This document shows, piece after piece, positions 51,652 to 62,897 of a DNA stretch of 64,000 nucleotides. The position numbers and the translations under genes are program-made. A model generated the notes under the pieces. That model was not told where the DNA came from and searched no databases. It saw only the letters and a list, made by a program, of their open reading frames with translations. The DNA comes from Acanthosepion pharaonis (taxonomy: Eukaryota > Mollusca > Cephalopoda > Sepiida > Sepiidae), in the NCBI GenBank assembly GCA_903632075.3, contig CAHIKZ030005210.1:706001-770000 (forward strand), written 5' to 3'. Positions within the stretch are counted from its first letter, which is position 1; each line of letters opens with the position of its first letter.

Positions 51652-52375
51652 GTTCATGCGTGTCCCAAAATGGGAACACGTTCATCCGCTAGAAATTTAC
51701 ATGTTGACGTCTAAGCGGAGAAATGAGGAAAAAGAGGACGACAAAATATATCGCCGAGTATTTATAGTACCAGAAAGCGTACGTCCCCACGTAGCAGTTT
51801 TCAAAACTTAGGAGGAAATAACCCGACAAATTTACTCACCTGTTAAGGCCCTTGATATGATTGTTTTGGTTTTCTTCCTGGGTATAAATTATAAAATGAT
51901 ACTCTTTATTTTTTTATTTTTTTTTTTTTGTTGTTGTTGTTGCGAGCACGAAGTTCCAAGTTTTCCAGAATAACTATTGTCTGAGAAACCTCACTTATGA
52001 ATGCATATGAAACAATTATTACACATTATTACACCATGCTGTCACATTTAAAATTTCTTCTCAGAGTACGTAATGGCTTCCCCTGTTGTCAAACGTTCAA
52101 AGTAGGCAACTACTTATCTAAAGATGTTCAATAGCGTATTATTATCGGGAAGTCTAATTTTAGAGCACTCGAGAGAAAAAAAAGGGAAAAGCGGGAATTA
52201 CTGGTTGTTCGGGACATTAATATAACAAAATCAAAGAAGGACTTGATATTAATATCAGAATTTGACAGTTAATAGCTTTGGAAACAGACTGTAAAATGTT
52301 TTATCATCAATACTAAATACAGGACCAGATTATCCTTTAAGCTAGTATAAGCCGCAGCTTAGGGCTCCTCAAGTT
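51650..52375. other. Stretch without recognisable gene
   Basis: T run near 51915. 'ggaccagattatcctttaag' at 52322 resembles a hAT-type terminus only weakly. Confidence 0.4.
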
Positions 52376-52379
52376 TTTA

Positions 52380-52655
52380 TAAAGCAGTGAATTTAATTTT
52401 CTAGATATTATAACTTCTAAATAGTTTCATCAACTGAAATGATATCAAATGACAAACTCATATTTATTTGACTTTGCAGGATACAAAGCAAGGAAAAGAA
52501 TGTTTTAGTTTATGTCATTGTGTAGATAACATCTTTGAATTTAGTTCAGAATGTTTGACGCTTTTTAAATGTTTATAAAGCAATGATTTTAATCTTCTAG
52601 TTTCTTAAACTGAAATGATTTCAATATAACAAACTCATATTTATTTTGATTGTTT
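52380..52655 (+). repeat. Local direct duplication (~85 bp, two copies)
   Basis: 'ttataaagcagtgaatttaa', 'ttctagatatt', 'aactgaaatgatatcaaatg' and 'acaaactcatatttattt' recur at 52570-52655. Confidence 0.8.
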
Positions 52656-53395
52656 TATTGTTATAATGCTGGTTATAAAAAAAAATTATTTTTTTACTGT
52701 GGTTGTGCTGAAATGTGTACTAATTTGGTTTGCAATAATAAATAGTAAAATAATTGTATTTCTTAAAAGATATTTTTATTGACAAACAAAAGATAGCTAT
52801 TTTAGTTTATTTAAAGAATTTGCAAGAAGTTTACTTCAAGCTATGTAAATATTTTTAAAATATATCATGAGTTAAAAATATTTAAGACGGGTGCGAGTGA
52901 GTCACAGGGTGGCTCCCTCTGAGGGTGGGTACATAATTTTATTTAGTCTGTTGCAGGAATCATCTCTTTGGTTGCGAGGTATGTGGATATTTCATGGTAA
53001 ATATTGATGGGCTCCTGGGACATTTGTTGGCAGACTCATGTGAGTCCGGGTAAAAATAAAAACAAAAAAAAACATAGAATTTAAAACAAACGATAATCAA
53101 TACATGTTATTAACAAAAGAAATTACATGTGTACACAATGGTGGAAATCAAAGGAAATGGAATTTAGAATGTGCTTGTTTTTGTGTGTTTGTGTGAAATA
53201 AGCGTGTATGTGCGCTTGTATGTGCGTGTGTATTGTTATAAAATAAAATAAGACATATCTCGGCTGATTTACAGGCAAATACTCAAGAGCGAGAACCGGA
53301 TGTGAACGGGACAAAGCCCCGTCACAAAATGACCATTATCTTTCTTTACAAATATTTCCGACACACGTGTTCCGGTCGAAAAATAAAATAATATT
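52656..53395. other. Stretch without recognisable gene
   Basis: AT-rich; a GT-rich word cluster lies near 53175-53235. Confidence 0.4.
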
Positions 53396-53399
53396 TAAA

Positions 53400-53765
53400 G
53401 TGCTCTATTTTTCGTCCAATAAAAATGCCTCCCTCCTAATTATACTCGCTTCGTTTCTCGAGCCTGTTAAGCCATAAAAAAACGCTATAAAAGGTGTCAC
53501 AGGGAAGTTCAACAGGCAGTCCACAGGTGCCCAGAGTAGAGACCCGTCACGGTCAGCTGCTGACAGCAGGGGAGCGTCAACCACCGTCAACATGTGTGAA
53601 CTACTATGAGAGATCGACCCAGATCCGAAAGCCGGCTTATGAACTTTACCACAAGGTAGCTGTCCCAAACCCTCACGTCCCTGTTGAAATAAACCACGTA
53701 AATCTATTTCTACTGTTGTCGTATTTCTTTCTTGCAACCATACGTTTGTCTACGTAGGCGTGTGA
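53400..53765 (+). mobile_element. Possible LTR or promoter-like segment
   Basis: 'acgctataaaaggtgtcaca' near 53480 is a good TATA box with a G/C-richer stretch after it, and 'gttgaaataaaccacg' about 200 bases on provides a poly(A)-signal-like word followed by T-rich sequence. That is how an LTR looks, but I could not find TG...CA ends with a target duplication. A host promoter cannot be excluded. Confidence 0.35.
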
Positions 53766-54660
53766 GACCGTTAAATCAACAGAGGACCAAAGAAGCAAAC
53801 GAGCTCTGGAGTTACCATTCTTTATGTAGGTTCGACTCCATTTGGAAGTAAGAAGAAAATGAGAGAGGGGGGAGAGAGAGAATATGTTTGTCTTTTTATG
53901 AACTAAAATAGTGCAACCTAAGAGGCGCTTTTGACGAAGTCAAGTGGAATAGCCCACAAGCCAAAATGGCTAGATAGAAGAATAACATCCATAAACATTA
54001 AAAGAAATCCCGTAAAAAACTTTAATGAGCTTAGAAGACCTGCTGCATTTTCGTGAGTTTGTAGAGGATTATTATTCAATGCAACGTTGCGAGGTACCAT
54101 TGGCAGAGGATTAGCTACAATTTATTGAGCGATTTTGGTTGCGTGTTCAAAATAACGTAAATCTTCAACACATTTAATTACTTCTTCAACGACTTACAGA
54201 GCAATAAAGAAAACGAGAGATAACACCAAACAATATTACATTACAAGAAATAAATTTTCATTTGTATAGCATAAGAAAATACAACGAATTATGCTGCAAT
54301 GAATTCAGATTGTAAATGAAACCTTGTGTGGTGTCTGTTTAAATCTTTGTATAAACACTTTTTAAGATGTTTAAAATATAGTTTGCGAGTTTAAGTGAAA
54401 GATTGTATGTTGAAGTTGTGATGAAAAGTTCACAAAGTCAGTGAAAGTATTAATCTGTTTATGTGGAATTTAAACAGTTTTGTGCAATGTAAATTTTAAA
54501 TCTAGTTTGAAATTCATTTAGTTGTGCTAAAAGTTATCTTCCTTTGACCGTTTTTTTTTTGTCAAGAAATAATGTTGAATTGTTTGAGCAAATTCAGAAA
54601 AGAACTAATCCTCTGTAATTGAGAACTTGAATTGATAAGCAATTCTCTGCTGTGTAATAA
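53766..54660. other. Stretch without recognisable gene
   Basis: A short purine-rich run lies near 53850. AT-rich unique-looking sequence follows. Confidence 0.45.
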
Positions 54661-54663
54661 ATT

Positions 54664-54759
54664 TTATGAATAATAAAATCAAAAGCCAAAGAAACACATG
54701 GAAGCCAAGCAGAAAGAAAACCAAACGACATTTCAGAATCATACTTATTTCATAAAAAC

Positions 54760-54812
<53 letters not shown>

Positions 54813-55097
54813 CGTTTATATATTGGATCAGTTTCCCATTTTTTCAAGGTAATTTCAACAAAACTTCCTGGAAAACAATTTTTGAAAAAAACTATTGTGT
54901 TTTCCCAAATTTTGGCCAATATCAGAACCACAAAAGGTAACACACGTAGTCACACACACACACACAAATCACAAAAACACACACACACACAAACAAACAA
55001 TCTGCGTTTATAATAAGTATGATTCTGAAATGTCGTTTGGTTTTCTTTCTGCTTGGCTTCCATGTGTTTCTTTGGCTTTTGCTTTTATTATTCATAA
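54664..55097. repeat. Inverted repeat (~94-bp arms) enclosing a head-to-head pair of family H ends
   Basis: The left arm 54664-54758 ('gccaaagaaacacatggaag', 'ccaagcagaaagaaaacc') is the inverse of the right arm 55005-55097 with few mismatches. Inside lie a (GT)n (54762-54810), family H words 'ttttcaaggtaatttcaaca', and CA repeats ending 'ataataagtatgatt'. Confidence 0.93.
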
Positions 55098-55885
55098 GAT
55101 TTTCTGGGACGGTTTTCTTTGTTTGCTTTTTGATTGGCTTCCACGTATTTTGGTACCTTTAACGACCATTTTTTCTTTTTCTTTTTTTTCTTTTTTTTTT
55201 TTGGTACTTTTAACGATCTTTTTAAAATTCCTTTCTTTTTAAAATGTCCTTTTCGTGGTCGGCCTAAACGTCCTCTTTGTTCTTCTTTTTCGCCGGCGTA
55301 GCTTTTAAGGATGACGAACAATTTTAATAAGTCTAAAACCATTTCTTTCTTTGATTAGACATTCAATTACTTACATAATTGATTCATATTTGTTGTGGTG
55401 TCCTCCCTCTACAGAGTCTATGTTGGACTCTTCCGCCTACTATAAGATTAGTAGGAGAGAAGGCCTTGGGGGAACAGTCGAATAGATTGAACGCTGGGTC
55501 AACCGACACACATTCACTAGTCGTGTAATACGCTTCTATTGTATTTACTGTTAATATATGATATATCTGCAACATTTGTTTTGTTATTTCTTTAACCATT
55601 TGCTTGGTCACAACAATATTATTCACAGAACATATATGTAATAAGCGATATATAAAGCCAATTACACCCTTGACTCTTTCATTTGTTCAAAACACAAGCA
55701 TCAATAAAAAGTTGCAAGCATTTAGAAAAGCTAAACGCGGAATTGTTTAAAGTAACAGAGTAAAAGATTTTTTCTTGTCAGTAACACAATTTTAATTTTA
55801 ATATTTCTCTGTAAAAATACATGTATTATAAATAATACATATAAATAAATATAAATATTAGGTGTTTTTTTCCAAATCTTATTTT
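55098..55885. other. Diverged third copy of the arm, T-rich run, then no gene
   Basis: 'ggttttctttgtttgctt' and 'gattggcttccacgtatttt' (55112-55150) are a diverged relative of the palindrome arm. Poly-T follows. The remainder is unassigned. Confidence 0.5.
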
Positions 55886-55886
55886 C

Positions 55887-55910
55887 TGTCTGTCTGTCTG
55901 TCTGTCTGCC

Positions 55911-55997
<87 letters not shown>
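55887..55997. repeat. (GTCT)n-(CT)n compound microsatellite
   Basis: About 16 gtct units pass directly into about 22 ct units. Confidence 0.97.
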
Positions 55998-56005
<8 letters not shown>

Positions 56006-56495
56006 TTTGAACATAAAAATATAGGTCCTTGCTAGATTAGATAATCGTTATATTTATTCTTTATATGTTTATATTTGATTTGTAACCAGTAGTCGATATT
56101 AATTTTGTCAAATTTTCTTAATTACACAGCGGCCCTTTCAGTAAATACCCTTCAGTTTTAGTTTCCCCCGCCCCATCTCTCTCCCACACCCCTTTTTCTT
56201 TTCTTTTCCTCTCCCTCCCTCTTCTTCTGATCTTTAAGATTAGATCGTCTATTGTGTGTGTATGTCACCACAAAATGTATCCTTTCCGGTTACATCTTTA
56301 ATGACATCCGACAACATTCATATTTCTCTCACTTAAACCTCTTCAACTCACCTCTCTAAAACTTCTCTCTGTTAAGGTTTAATCTCCCACCTTCTCTCGT
56401 CTGTTACCCCTTTCTTTAGCTCTAACATTCGTCTCACACTCTCATACTTACACTCTCTCTAAATTCTATTTTTTATTTCCGGAGTTGTTTTTTGT
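55998..56495. other. Stretch without recognisable gene, pyrimidine-rich
   Basis: C/T-rich unique-looking sequence near 56170-56470. Confidence 0.45.
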
Positions 56496-56499
56496 TTTT

Positions 56500-56650
56500 T
56501 TTTTTGAATTTGTAGGTCTGATGAATTGGATCGTATTTACGATTCAATGGAATAAATTATGACCATGGAATATTAGTGTTTAAGCCTTTTATTATATCCT
56601 TACTCTGTCCTGGACATCGAGTTCTACCTGGATTCTATCCTCTTGGAATT
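56500..56650 (+). mobile_element. Family I repeat with CTGATGA and 10-bp hairpin
   Basis: At 56518 CTGATGA is followed by attggatcgt, loop attt, acgattcaat (a 10-bp stem with one G-T pair, sharing the t's), then 'ggaataaattatgacc'. 'ggt' just before CTGATGA can pair with that 'acc'. Relatives are at 49928-50030 (minus) and, 3' part only, at 63880-63925. Confidence 0.72.
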
Positions 56651-56742
56651 TTTATTAAAAAATATACATGTATGTGTATGCACCTATGTATATATATTTA
56701 TATATTTTACATATGTATGTTTATATTTACCACTAATATTAG

Positions 56743-56836
<94 letters not shown>
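56743..56836. repeat. (TA)n-(TG)n compound microsatellite
   Basis: About 22 ta units and 25 tg units. Confidence 0.97.
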
Positions 56837-56840
<4 letters not shown>

Positions 56841-57190
56841 GTATAAAATGCAGCCCTTTACAGCTGAGTTGTGTTGTAAACAAGTGGGACAGCACTCCCT
56901 AACAATTACTGTACACCATTTGCATCACCTCCATCAGGCGGTCACAAATATACAAATATTTCCCACTAAAACTTTTGGTGAACATATTAACACAGAAATT
57001 AATATAAAATAATAAAATGCGAGGTGGGGGGTGGACAGAGGTGTCAACACTGCATGGTGATTGTTAGTTTCATATCTATAAATGATCTATCTACAAATTT
57101 TCAGCACACTTCCCTACATCCCTATAAATAAATTCTTATATATGTGTGTGTGTGTGCACGCATATATGCAGAAAAATAGGAAGGAACACG
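56837..57190. other. Stretch without recognisable gene
   Basis: No family was identified. Confidence 0.45.
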
Positions 57191-57194
57191 TCAG

Positions 57195-57510
57195 GTAAAT
57201 AATCCGGAGTTCCTTAGTATTTTTGTTTTTATTTTTAAGAAGACAGTGCTCCATACAGAAGTAGTGCAGCCGTTTCCATAGTAATTAATGTTGAAATGGA
57301 CCATACTTATAAACACGCGCAAACCACAAGATAGCTTATTCCTAAATTTTCGCTTGAGGATGAAATGGGACCCAACACCTTGATTCAACTTAATTTTAAT
57401 AATTATATTAATGGTTTCGGCTCTCGTTTTTGAAACATGAGAACTCTTATGTAGCGAAGGAATCATATTTTTATATGCGCGGTACTTATAAGAAAGCGCT
57501 CAATATCAGA
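57195..57510 (+). mobile_element. Family J unit (Penelope-like terminal unit candidate)
   Basis: 'taatccggagttccttagta', 'agtgctccatacagaagtag', 'cgcttgaggatgaaatggga' and 'ttttgaaacatgagaact' parallel the arms of the palindrome at 59719-60092. 'tatgcgcggtacttataa' follows, as also at 43963. Confidence 0.65.
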
Positions 57511-57714
57511 GATCATAGAGCTAACATATTTGGTTGGATTGATGTGAGTTTGTGACCCTGGGTTTTACGATTTTGCGATCGTCACACAAACTGATTAATT
57601 TTTTTTTTTTAAATTTTGGGTTTATGTAGATTGTGTGCATTGGTGTTATTATGGAAGTGGGGGGAATCATTTGCGTTGGCATGAGTGACATCACGACGAC
57701 GATTGTATTTGTGT

Positions 57715-57965
57715 TTAGAAATCTGTAAATATAAAATTATTCTTGTAAATAATCAACCTAATAAATAAATAGTGTTTAATATTTTTGGTGTAAATTCCCC
57801 CCCCCCCAAAAAAAATGTATAAATTCACTTTCATCATTTGTTTAGGTTTTATTATATTTCTAATCATCGCTTTTTTAAACAATAAATAAAGTAAAAGTAG
57901 TTAAAATGATAGAGGTGTCAAGGGAAAAACCGTATTTTTGACTCTCCGTTTTGGGGGGGGGGTCA
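57715..57965 (+). repeat. Dispersed AT-rich repeat, family B, copy 3
   Basis: It matches 50920-51100 in order. Runs of nine c and nine g are near 57798 and 57952. Confidence 0.75.
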
Positions 57966-59545
57966 CGGGAACGAAGGTCAAAGGTTGATCGAAATATTTT
58001 GGAAGTGTTAGTTAACCCAGAATTTCGATACATTGTGAATTTAAAAATTAGTCTGAAAACAAATACTTTTTTTTTTTTTTTTATAGTTTTATAAGTCTCT
58101 GAAAATATTATTTCCGGAAACCTTTTATCCAATATCAAATCAGAAAACATTTATCTTGCAACCTTGCAAAAATAATTCAATAAAACTCAAAAAATAATTT
58201 TTAATGAGTTTTGTTGATTGCATAATTTAATAAAACGCAATATTTAAAATTGATGGGAAAAATTTACAATGAATATTTATTTATTTATTTTTGTAATTTT
58301 ATCCGGTTGTTGATGACGAAAGTGATCATTTTTATTAAGTAAAGATCAATTGGAAGAATTTTTAAAAATGTATAATGTTTGATGCTATTTTTGCATATTT
58401 TTCAAAGAATTTTATTTTATCTATTATTTTTATAACTTAGTTTATATTTCGTATGGAAAATCAAGTCGCGAACAATTTAACTATTCGGAATTACCTCACT
58501 ATCAGGTTAAAATAATTTTATGTGATGTCTAGAGGTGTTTAGAATCTTTTTACATTGGTAACCGAACGAAATCCAAAGAGAAAGTAATCAATAAACCGCT
58601 AAAAGTCCTTATTAATTCCCTAAAAATCCTTATTAATTCCCTAAAAGTCCTTATTAATTCCCTAAAAGTCCTTATTAATTCCCACCAGTTTGTATTTTCT
58701 TTTAGAGAAACAGTTTTTGTTTGTTCAATAAATTTCCTTAAAATAAAAAAAGATTTAGTGCTGTTAAATATTTTATAACAAATAGTTATGGAAAATACAG
58801 AATAAATGTCAAATAGTTTAAAAAAAAAAAGAAAAAAAAAAGAAGAAATCCAATGGATAAAAAAATATTTCTTCATTTTATTATTTAAAGAATATTTTTT
58901 CGTGTTCCTATTAATATAAAAATATTCTACAGAGTTTCATAAAGAAATAATTTTATTTATAGAATAAAAAGTATATTCCTACCTGATTGGTTATACAAAT
59001 TGAAAGCTGATTAAGTTTAAACATAGACGAAACAAGTTTCTGTATTTTGGCAATCCTGGGCTTCCGTATTTAATTAAATCTGCGAAAATTCTTTTGTAAA
59101 ATTGGAGGTTGAAACAGTGAATTTCTATTGTTTGATCTATGAAATTGTTGACTGTTGAAAAATAGAGAGGTGTGTTCAAAGGTATTTTCGCTAAATTTAA
59201 AGTGTACATTAATAATATTTTCTTCCAAAATTCTGTTAAATAATCCTTAAGTTTATTATTTTCTTTGAAACCAACATCTCGGATAGATATTTGATTTTTA
59301 AGAGATATTTAAAGACTTAAATTTTTTGACATCATTTTTTCAATTAAAATGGCGGATCGATGATAAACTGATCGTAAAAAACGTTTTAAAAATGATTAAG
59401 CTTTAGGCTATGCTCTTTCAAACAGAATAAAATTTAGCTAAAAAGGAAACATTTAAATTGTTTTAAATGCGTTTTTAAAGTTTTTTAACTTGAATTTTGA
59501 CGGTACATAGGAAATACATACATACATTCATGCATACATATAGGA

Positions 59546-59550
<5 letters not shown>
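57966..59550. other. Long AT-rich stretch without recognisable gene
   Basis: A small tandem repeat, 'gtccttattaattccctaaa' four times with variants, lies at 58605-58683. Otherwise AT-rich sequence with poly-T and poly-A runs and no coding signal. Confidence 0.55.

Positions 59551-59607
<57 letters not shown>
59551..59607. repeat. (TA)n microsatellite
   Basis: About 28 dinucleotides. Confidence 0.97.
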
Positions 59608-59610
<3 letters not shown>

Positions 59611-59639
59611 TGTATATAAATAAAAAGAAAGAACAGTAA

Positions 59640-60092
59640 GATATATAATCCGGTGTTCTTATAGATATTTTTATTTTTACAAAATAGTGCTCAATGTAAA
59701 TTTACAGAGCATTAATATTATAAATTAATTGATTTAAAATATGTTTTTTTTTCGCTACACAGTTCTAACCATGTTTCAAAAATGGAAGCAAAAAGAATGA
59801 ATTGTGATTAAATTAAAGACATTAGTTCCATTTCATCCTCAAGCGAATTTTAGAGTAACTTTTAAAATTACTGGGTTTTAAAGACACAGTTAAAATCATA
59901 ATTCATGTTTCCAAGGTTACAGATGTCTTTAAAACCCAGTAATTTTAAAAGTTACTCTAAAATTCGCTTGAGGATGAAATGGAACTAATGTCTTTAATTT
60001 AATCACAATTCGGGGCTTTTTGCTTCCGTTTTTTGAAACATGGTTAGAACTGTGTAGAAAAAAAACCATATTTTTAAATCAATTAATTTATA

Positions 60093-60095
<3 letters not shown>
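59640..60095. mobile_element. Palindromic element: 168-bp arms, 37-bp spacer
   Basis: The left arm 59719-59886 and right arm 59924-60092 are inverted copies, almost perfect over the inner 100 bases ('acccagtaattttaaaagtt', 'actctaaaattcgcttgagg', 'atgaaatggaactaatgtct'). Each arm holds TTGAGGATGAAATGG and, further out, TTTTGAAACATGGTTAGAAC, the family J order. The right arm runs straight into a (TA)n at 60094. Confidence 0.94.
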
Positions 60096-60132
<37 letters not shown>

Positions 60133-60206
60133 ATTTTATATATATACATATGAATATATACATATAAATATATATATATATATATATACACACAAACATA
60201 TATACG

Positions 60207-60274
<68 letters not shown>

Positions 60275-60275
60275 T
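60094..60275. repeat. (TA)n, (TG)n and (CATA)n cluster
   Basis: Mixed TA, TG, and tatacatacata runs with little unique sequence. Confidence 0.95.
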
Positions 60276-60309
60276 GAAGTAAGGATAGTGAATGACAAGA
60301 TAGAAAAAT

Positions 60310-60444
60310 ATATGTAACGCGTTTCTCCTTTTATTTCCCACTACTCCACCCATATATATATATGTATATATTACTTTACTAATCCGATGAAGTCCTTGTA
60401 GAGTGTGTCCCATAAATATAGCGCACCTTAAGAGTGTATTTCTT

Positions 60445-60501
<57 letters not shown>

Positions 60502-60538
60502 GTGGAGTGAGTGTGAAAATAAAAAGGAGAAACGCGTT

Positions 60539-60592
<54 letters not shown>

Positions 60593-60733
60593 GTCTGTAT
60601 GTATGTATTTCTTTTGGTGTTCTGTTAATTTGTAGTTAGAGATGTTAATGAATTTATCTTTACTATTTGGGAGACAAATTAACAAAACAACAAAATGAAT
60701 TGCTCAACGTTGGATCTAGCTGTCATCTTCACA

Positions 60734-60784
<51 letters not shown>

Positions 60785-60830
60785 GAAATATGACACACTC
60801 TAGAAGGAATTCATCGGATTAGTAAAGTAA
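60310..60830. repeat. Two interleaved inverted repeats with TA/CA runs
   Basis: Pair A: 60310-60356 ('gtaacgcgtttctcctttta') and 60499-60541 ('aaaggagaaacgcgttac'). Pair B: 60370-60409 ('ctaatccgatgaagtccttg') and 60791-60829 ('ggaattcatcggattagtaa'). The order is A, B, A', B'. TA and CA runs separate them. Confidence 0.88.
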
Positions 60831-61272
60831 TGCTTTTATTGAAGGAATTATATATGCGTATAAAAATAGTCGGAGATATAAACGCCAGACGAAACGCTGA
60901 ATTTTAAATTTTTAAATTTTATTTTGGGGGTTATTTTTCGGGCGTGGCCGTTTCGGCGAAAGGCATTACACAGAACTTTTCAACTTTGTTATTCAGTTGC
61001 CTAACACACACACACACACACACGCATTATTATTATTATTATGATTATTATTATCATTATTATTATTATTATTCCATGAATAAGAATAATATTTCAATCT
61101 GTTGAAGCCCTTATGAAGGGTGTCACGCGTTACATAGAATTTTTTTTCCATTTTATCGTTCAATTAACCAATTTTTCGTTTTCTTTTTAATCATTACCCC
61201 TTAGCAAAGCAATTATTGCAGCATTACTTCCAATTCAGGGGATCTCAAACGGAGAGAGGGAGGGGTCTGGTT
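60831..61272. other. Microsatellites and family-like fragments, no gene
   Basis: (CA)n near 61004-61021 and ATT-type repeats at 61027-61072. 'aatctgttgaagcccttatg' then 'aagggtgtcacgcgttacat' (61096-61136) resembles the pair A and B words at 60.3-60.5 kb. Confidence 0.55.
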
Positions 61273-61319
61273 TTTAATTTTTCACAAGTTTCTCATTGAG
61301 AAACTTGTGAAAAATTAAA
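61273..61319. repeat. 47-bp near-perfect palindrome
   Basis: Two 23-base arms ('tttaatttttcacaagtttc' + tca, and its inverse) are separated by one base. There is no T-run after it beyond the arms themselves. Confidence 0.93.
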
Positions 61320-61855
61320 ATCCAGAACCGATTCAGAATCGATTTAAATACTCTGACCTTTTATTGAACTTTTTTTTTTATTGAAGTATTCTTCAGTTTA
61401 TTTATTTAAGAATTTGTTACGAATTAAAACAAATTATTGTACATATATTTAAGTTTAAAAATCTATCAATATTTTCTATTACTATTAAATTTGTAAAACT
61501 CCTCTATAAAAATAATACATGTAAATGTCTATATACTAATATGGAAAAGAATGAAGATTTTTAATAATATATGCATATTATTTGGAATGCACTTTTTGAG
61601 GTTGGACAATCTTGGAATGGTGGGGAGAGTGATATTATGACTTATAGTGAAAAAGGTGAATTGGCTAAAAATGGTCGATAAAGTTCACTTCCGTTTTCCA
61701 ACGTCTCACCTGATATTTCACAAAATAAAATTGTGTTTTTATAACAACTATTTATATTCCAATTTACTTAAATCCCTCTAAAAAAAGCGAGTTTGGTTTG
61801 AAAATATTTGCCAAGTTTGGTAAATGGGTGCATTGGGAAAAAAAGGTTGACAGCA
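61320..61855. other. AT-rich stretch without recognisable gene
   Basis: No family was identified. Confidence 0.45.
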
Positions 61856-61859
61856 GTTT

Positions 61860-62375
61860 TTAGTAAATACGGATGTCCATAGCTATTATCAGAAAATAAG
61901 AGCGGTAACTTTGGTAGATTTAAAAATAAAATATATTGGTAATTTTTTAACGTTTCCTCAACAAGCGTCTTCGTAAGTTAGGCTATTAAGCCAAAGTATC
62001 TAAAATTCAATAAAATATTAGAATGTTTAAAATATTTCAAATTCTTAACATGACTGGCTAGTTAAAAAATTGCCGAAAAAAGGCATTTAAGTTGTATTCG
62101 TCATGTAATTTTACTACAAGTGTTTCACCGTAACCTAAATCTCGCAATAATCAGGTTATCGGTAAATGTGTCAACATCTCATAAAATCACCCAACTTCGC
62201 GCTATTTTTTAAAGTGAATGTAACTAATATTTCTTTCAAATCTGGCTAATTATACTTTAAATCAGTTAATCTTCCTGAAATAAAATTTCAGAAAAGTATA
62301 TTTTTCAAAAGATTTTTAATATAGAGAATTATGTTGTGTTGACACATTTATCAATATGGCCGATTTTGTAGATTT
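61860..62375 (+). repeat. Dispersed AT-rich repeat, family A, copy 2
   Basis: It matches 1160-1700 in order and orientation. Confidence 0.75.
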
Positions 62376-62562
62376 CAAAAAAAAAAAAAGAAATCAAGTG
62401 AGTTTAAATTCTGTTCGAAATACAGCAAAGTATTTTGCTTATTGGAAATCTTAAATTTAATCTATTATCCCGGAATTAAAAAAAAATAAAAGCTTCAAGA
62501 AAGATTTTTCATTTTTAAACCTTACATGTCAGTATTTTGTGGGGGTAGCTATATGGCGATTT

Positions 62563-62690
62563 AGTAAGCGCAGCTTACATGAAGCACAAAGTCGAAAGTA
62601 TGGAATCCCCAAAGGGAATCGAAACCACTAGTCAGTCGTAAATGATCTAAGAAGACATGCTTTCTAACATTACACTACCGTGCTCTCAGT
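62563..62690 (-). mobile_element. tRNA-derived SINE, family ii, minus strand
   Basis: On the minus strand 'cacggtagtgtaatgttag' (A-box region), 'agtggtttcgattccctttg' (B box) and 'ccatactttcgactttgtgc' (body) follow in the usual spacing. Confidence 0.75.
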
Positions 62691-62697
62691 ACCCCCC

Positions 62698-62699
<2 letters not shown>

Positions 62700-62758
<59 letters not shown>

Positions 62759-62880
62759 GGGAAGACAGGGAGAGACGGAGAGAGGGAGAGAGAGAGAGAC
62801 GGAGAAGCAGAGAGGGAGAGAGAGGGATACAATACATATAGATAGAGTGAAAGCGAGAAAGTGAGAAAGAGAGAGCATTC
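62700..62880. repeat. (TA)n then GA-rich tract
   Basis: About 19 ta units are followed by imperfect (GA)n. Confidence 0.95.
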
Positions 62881-62897
62881 TATTAAAATTATATATA

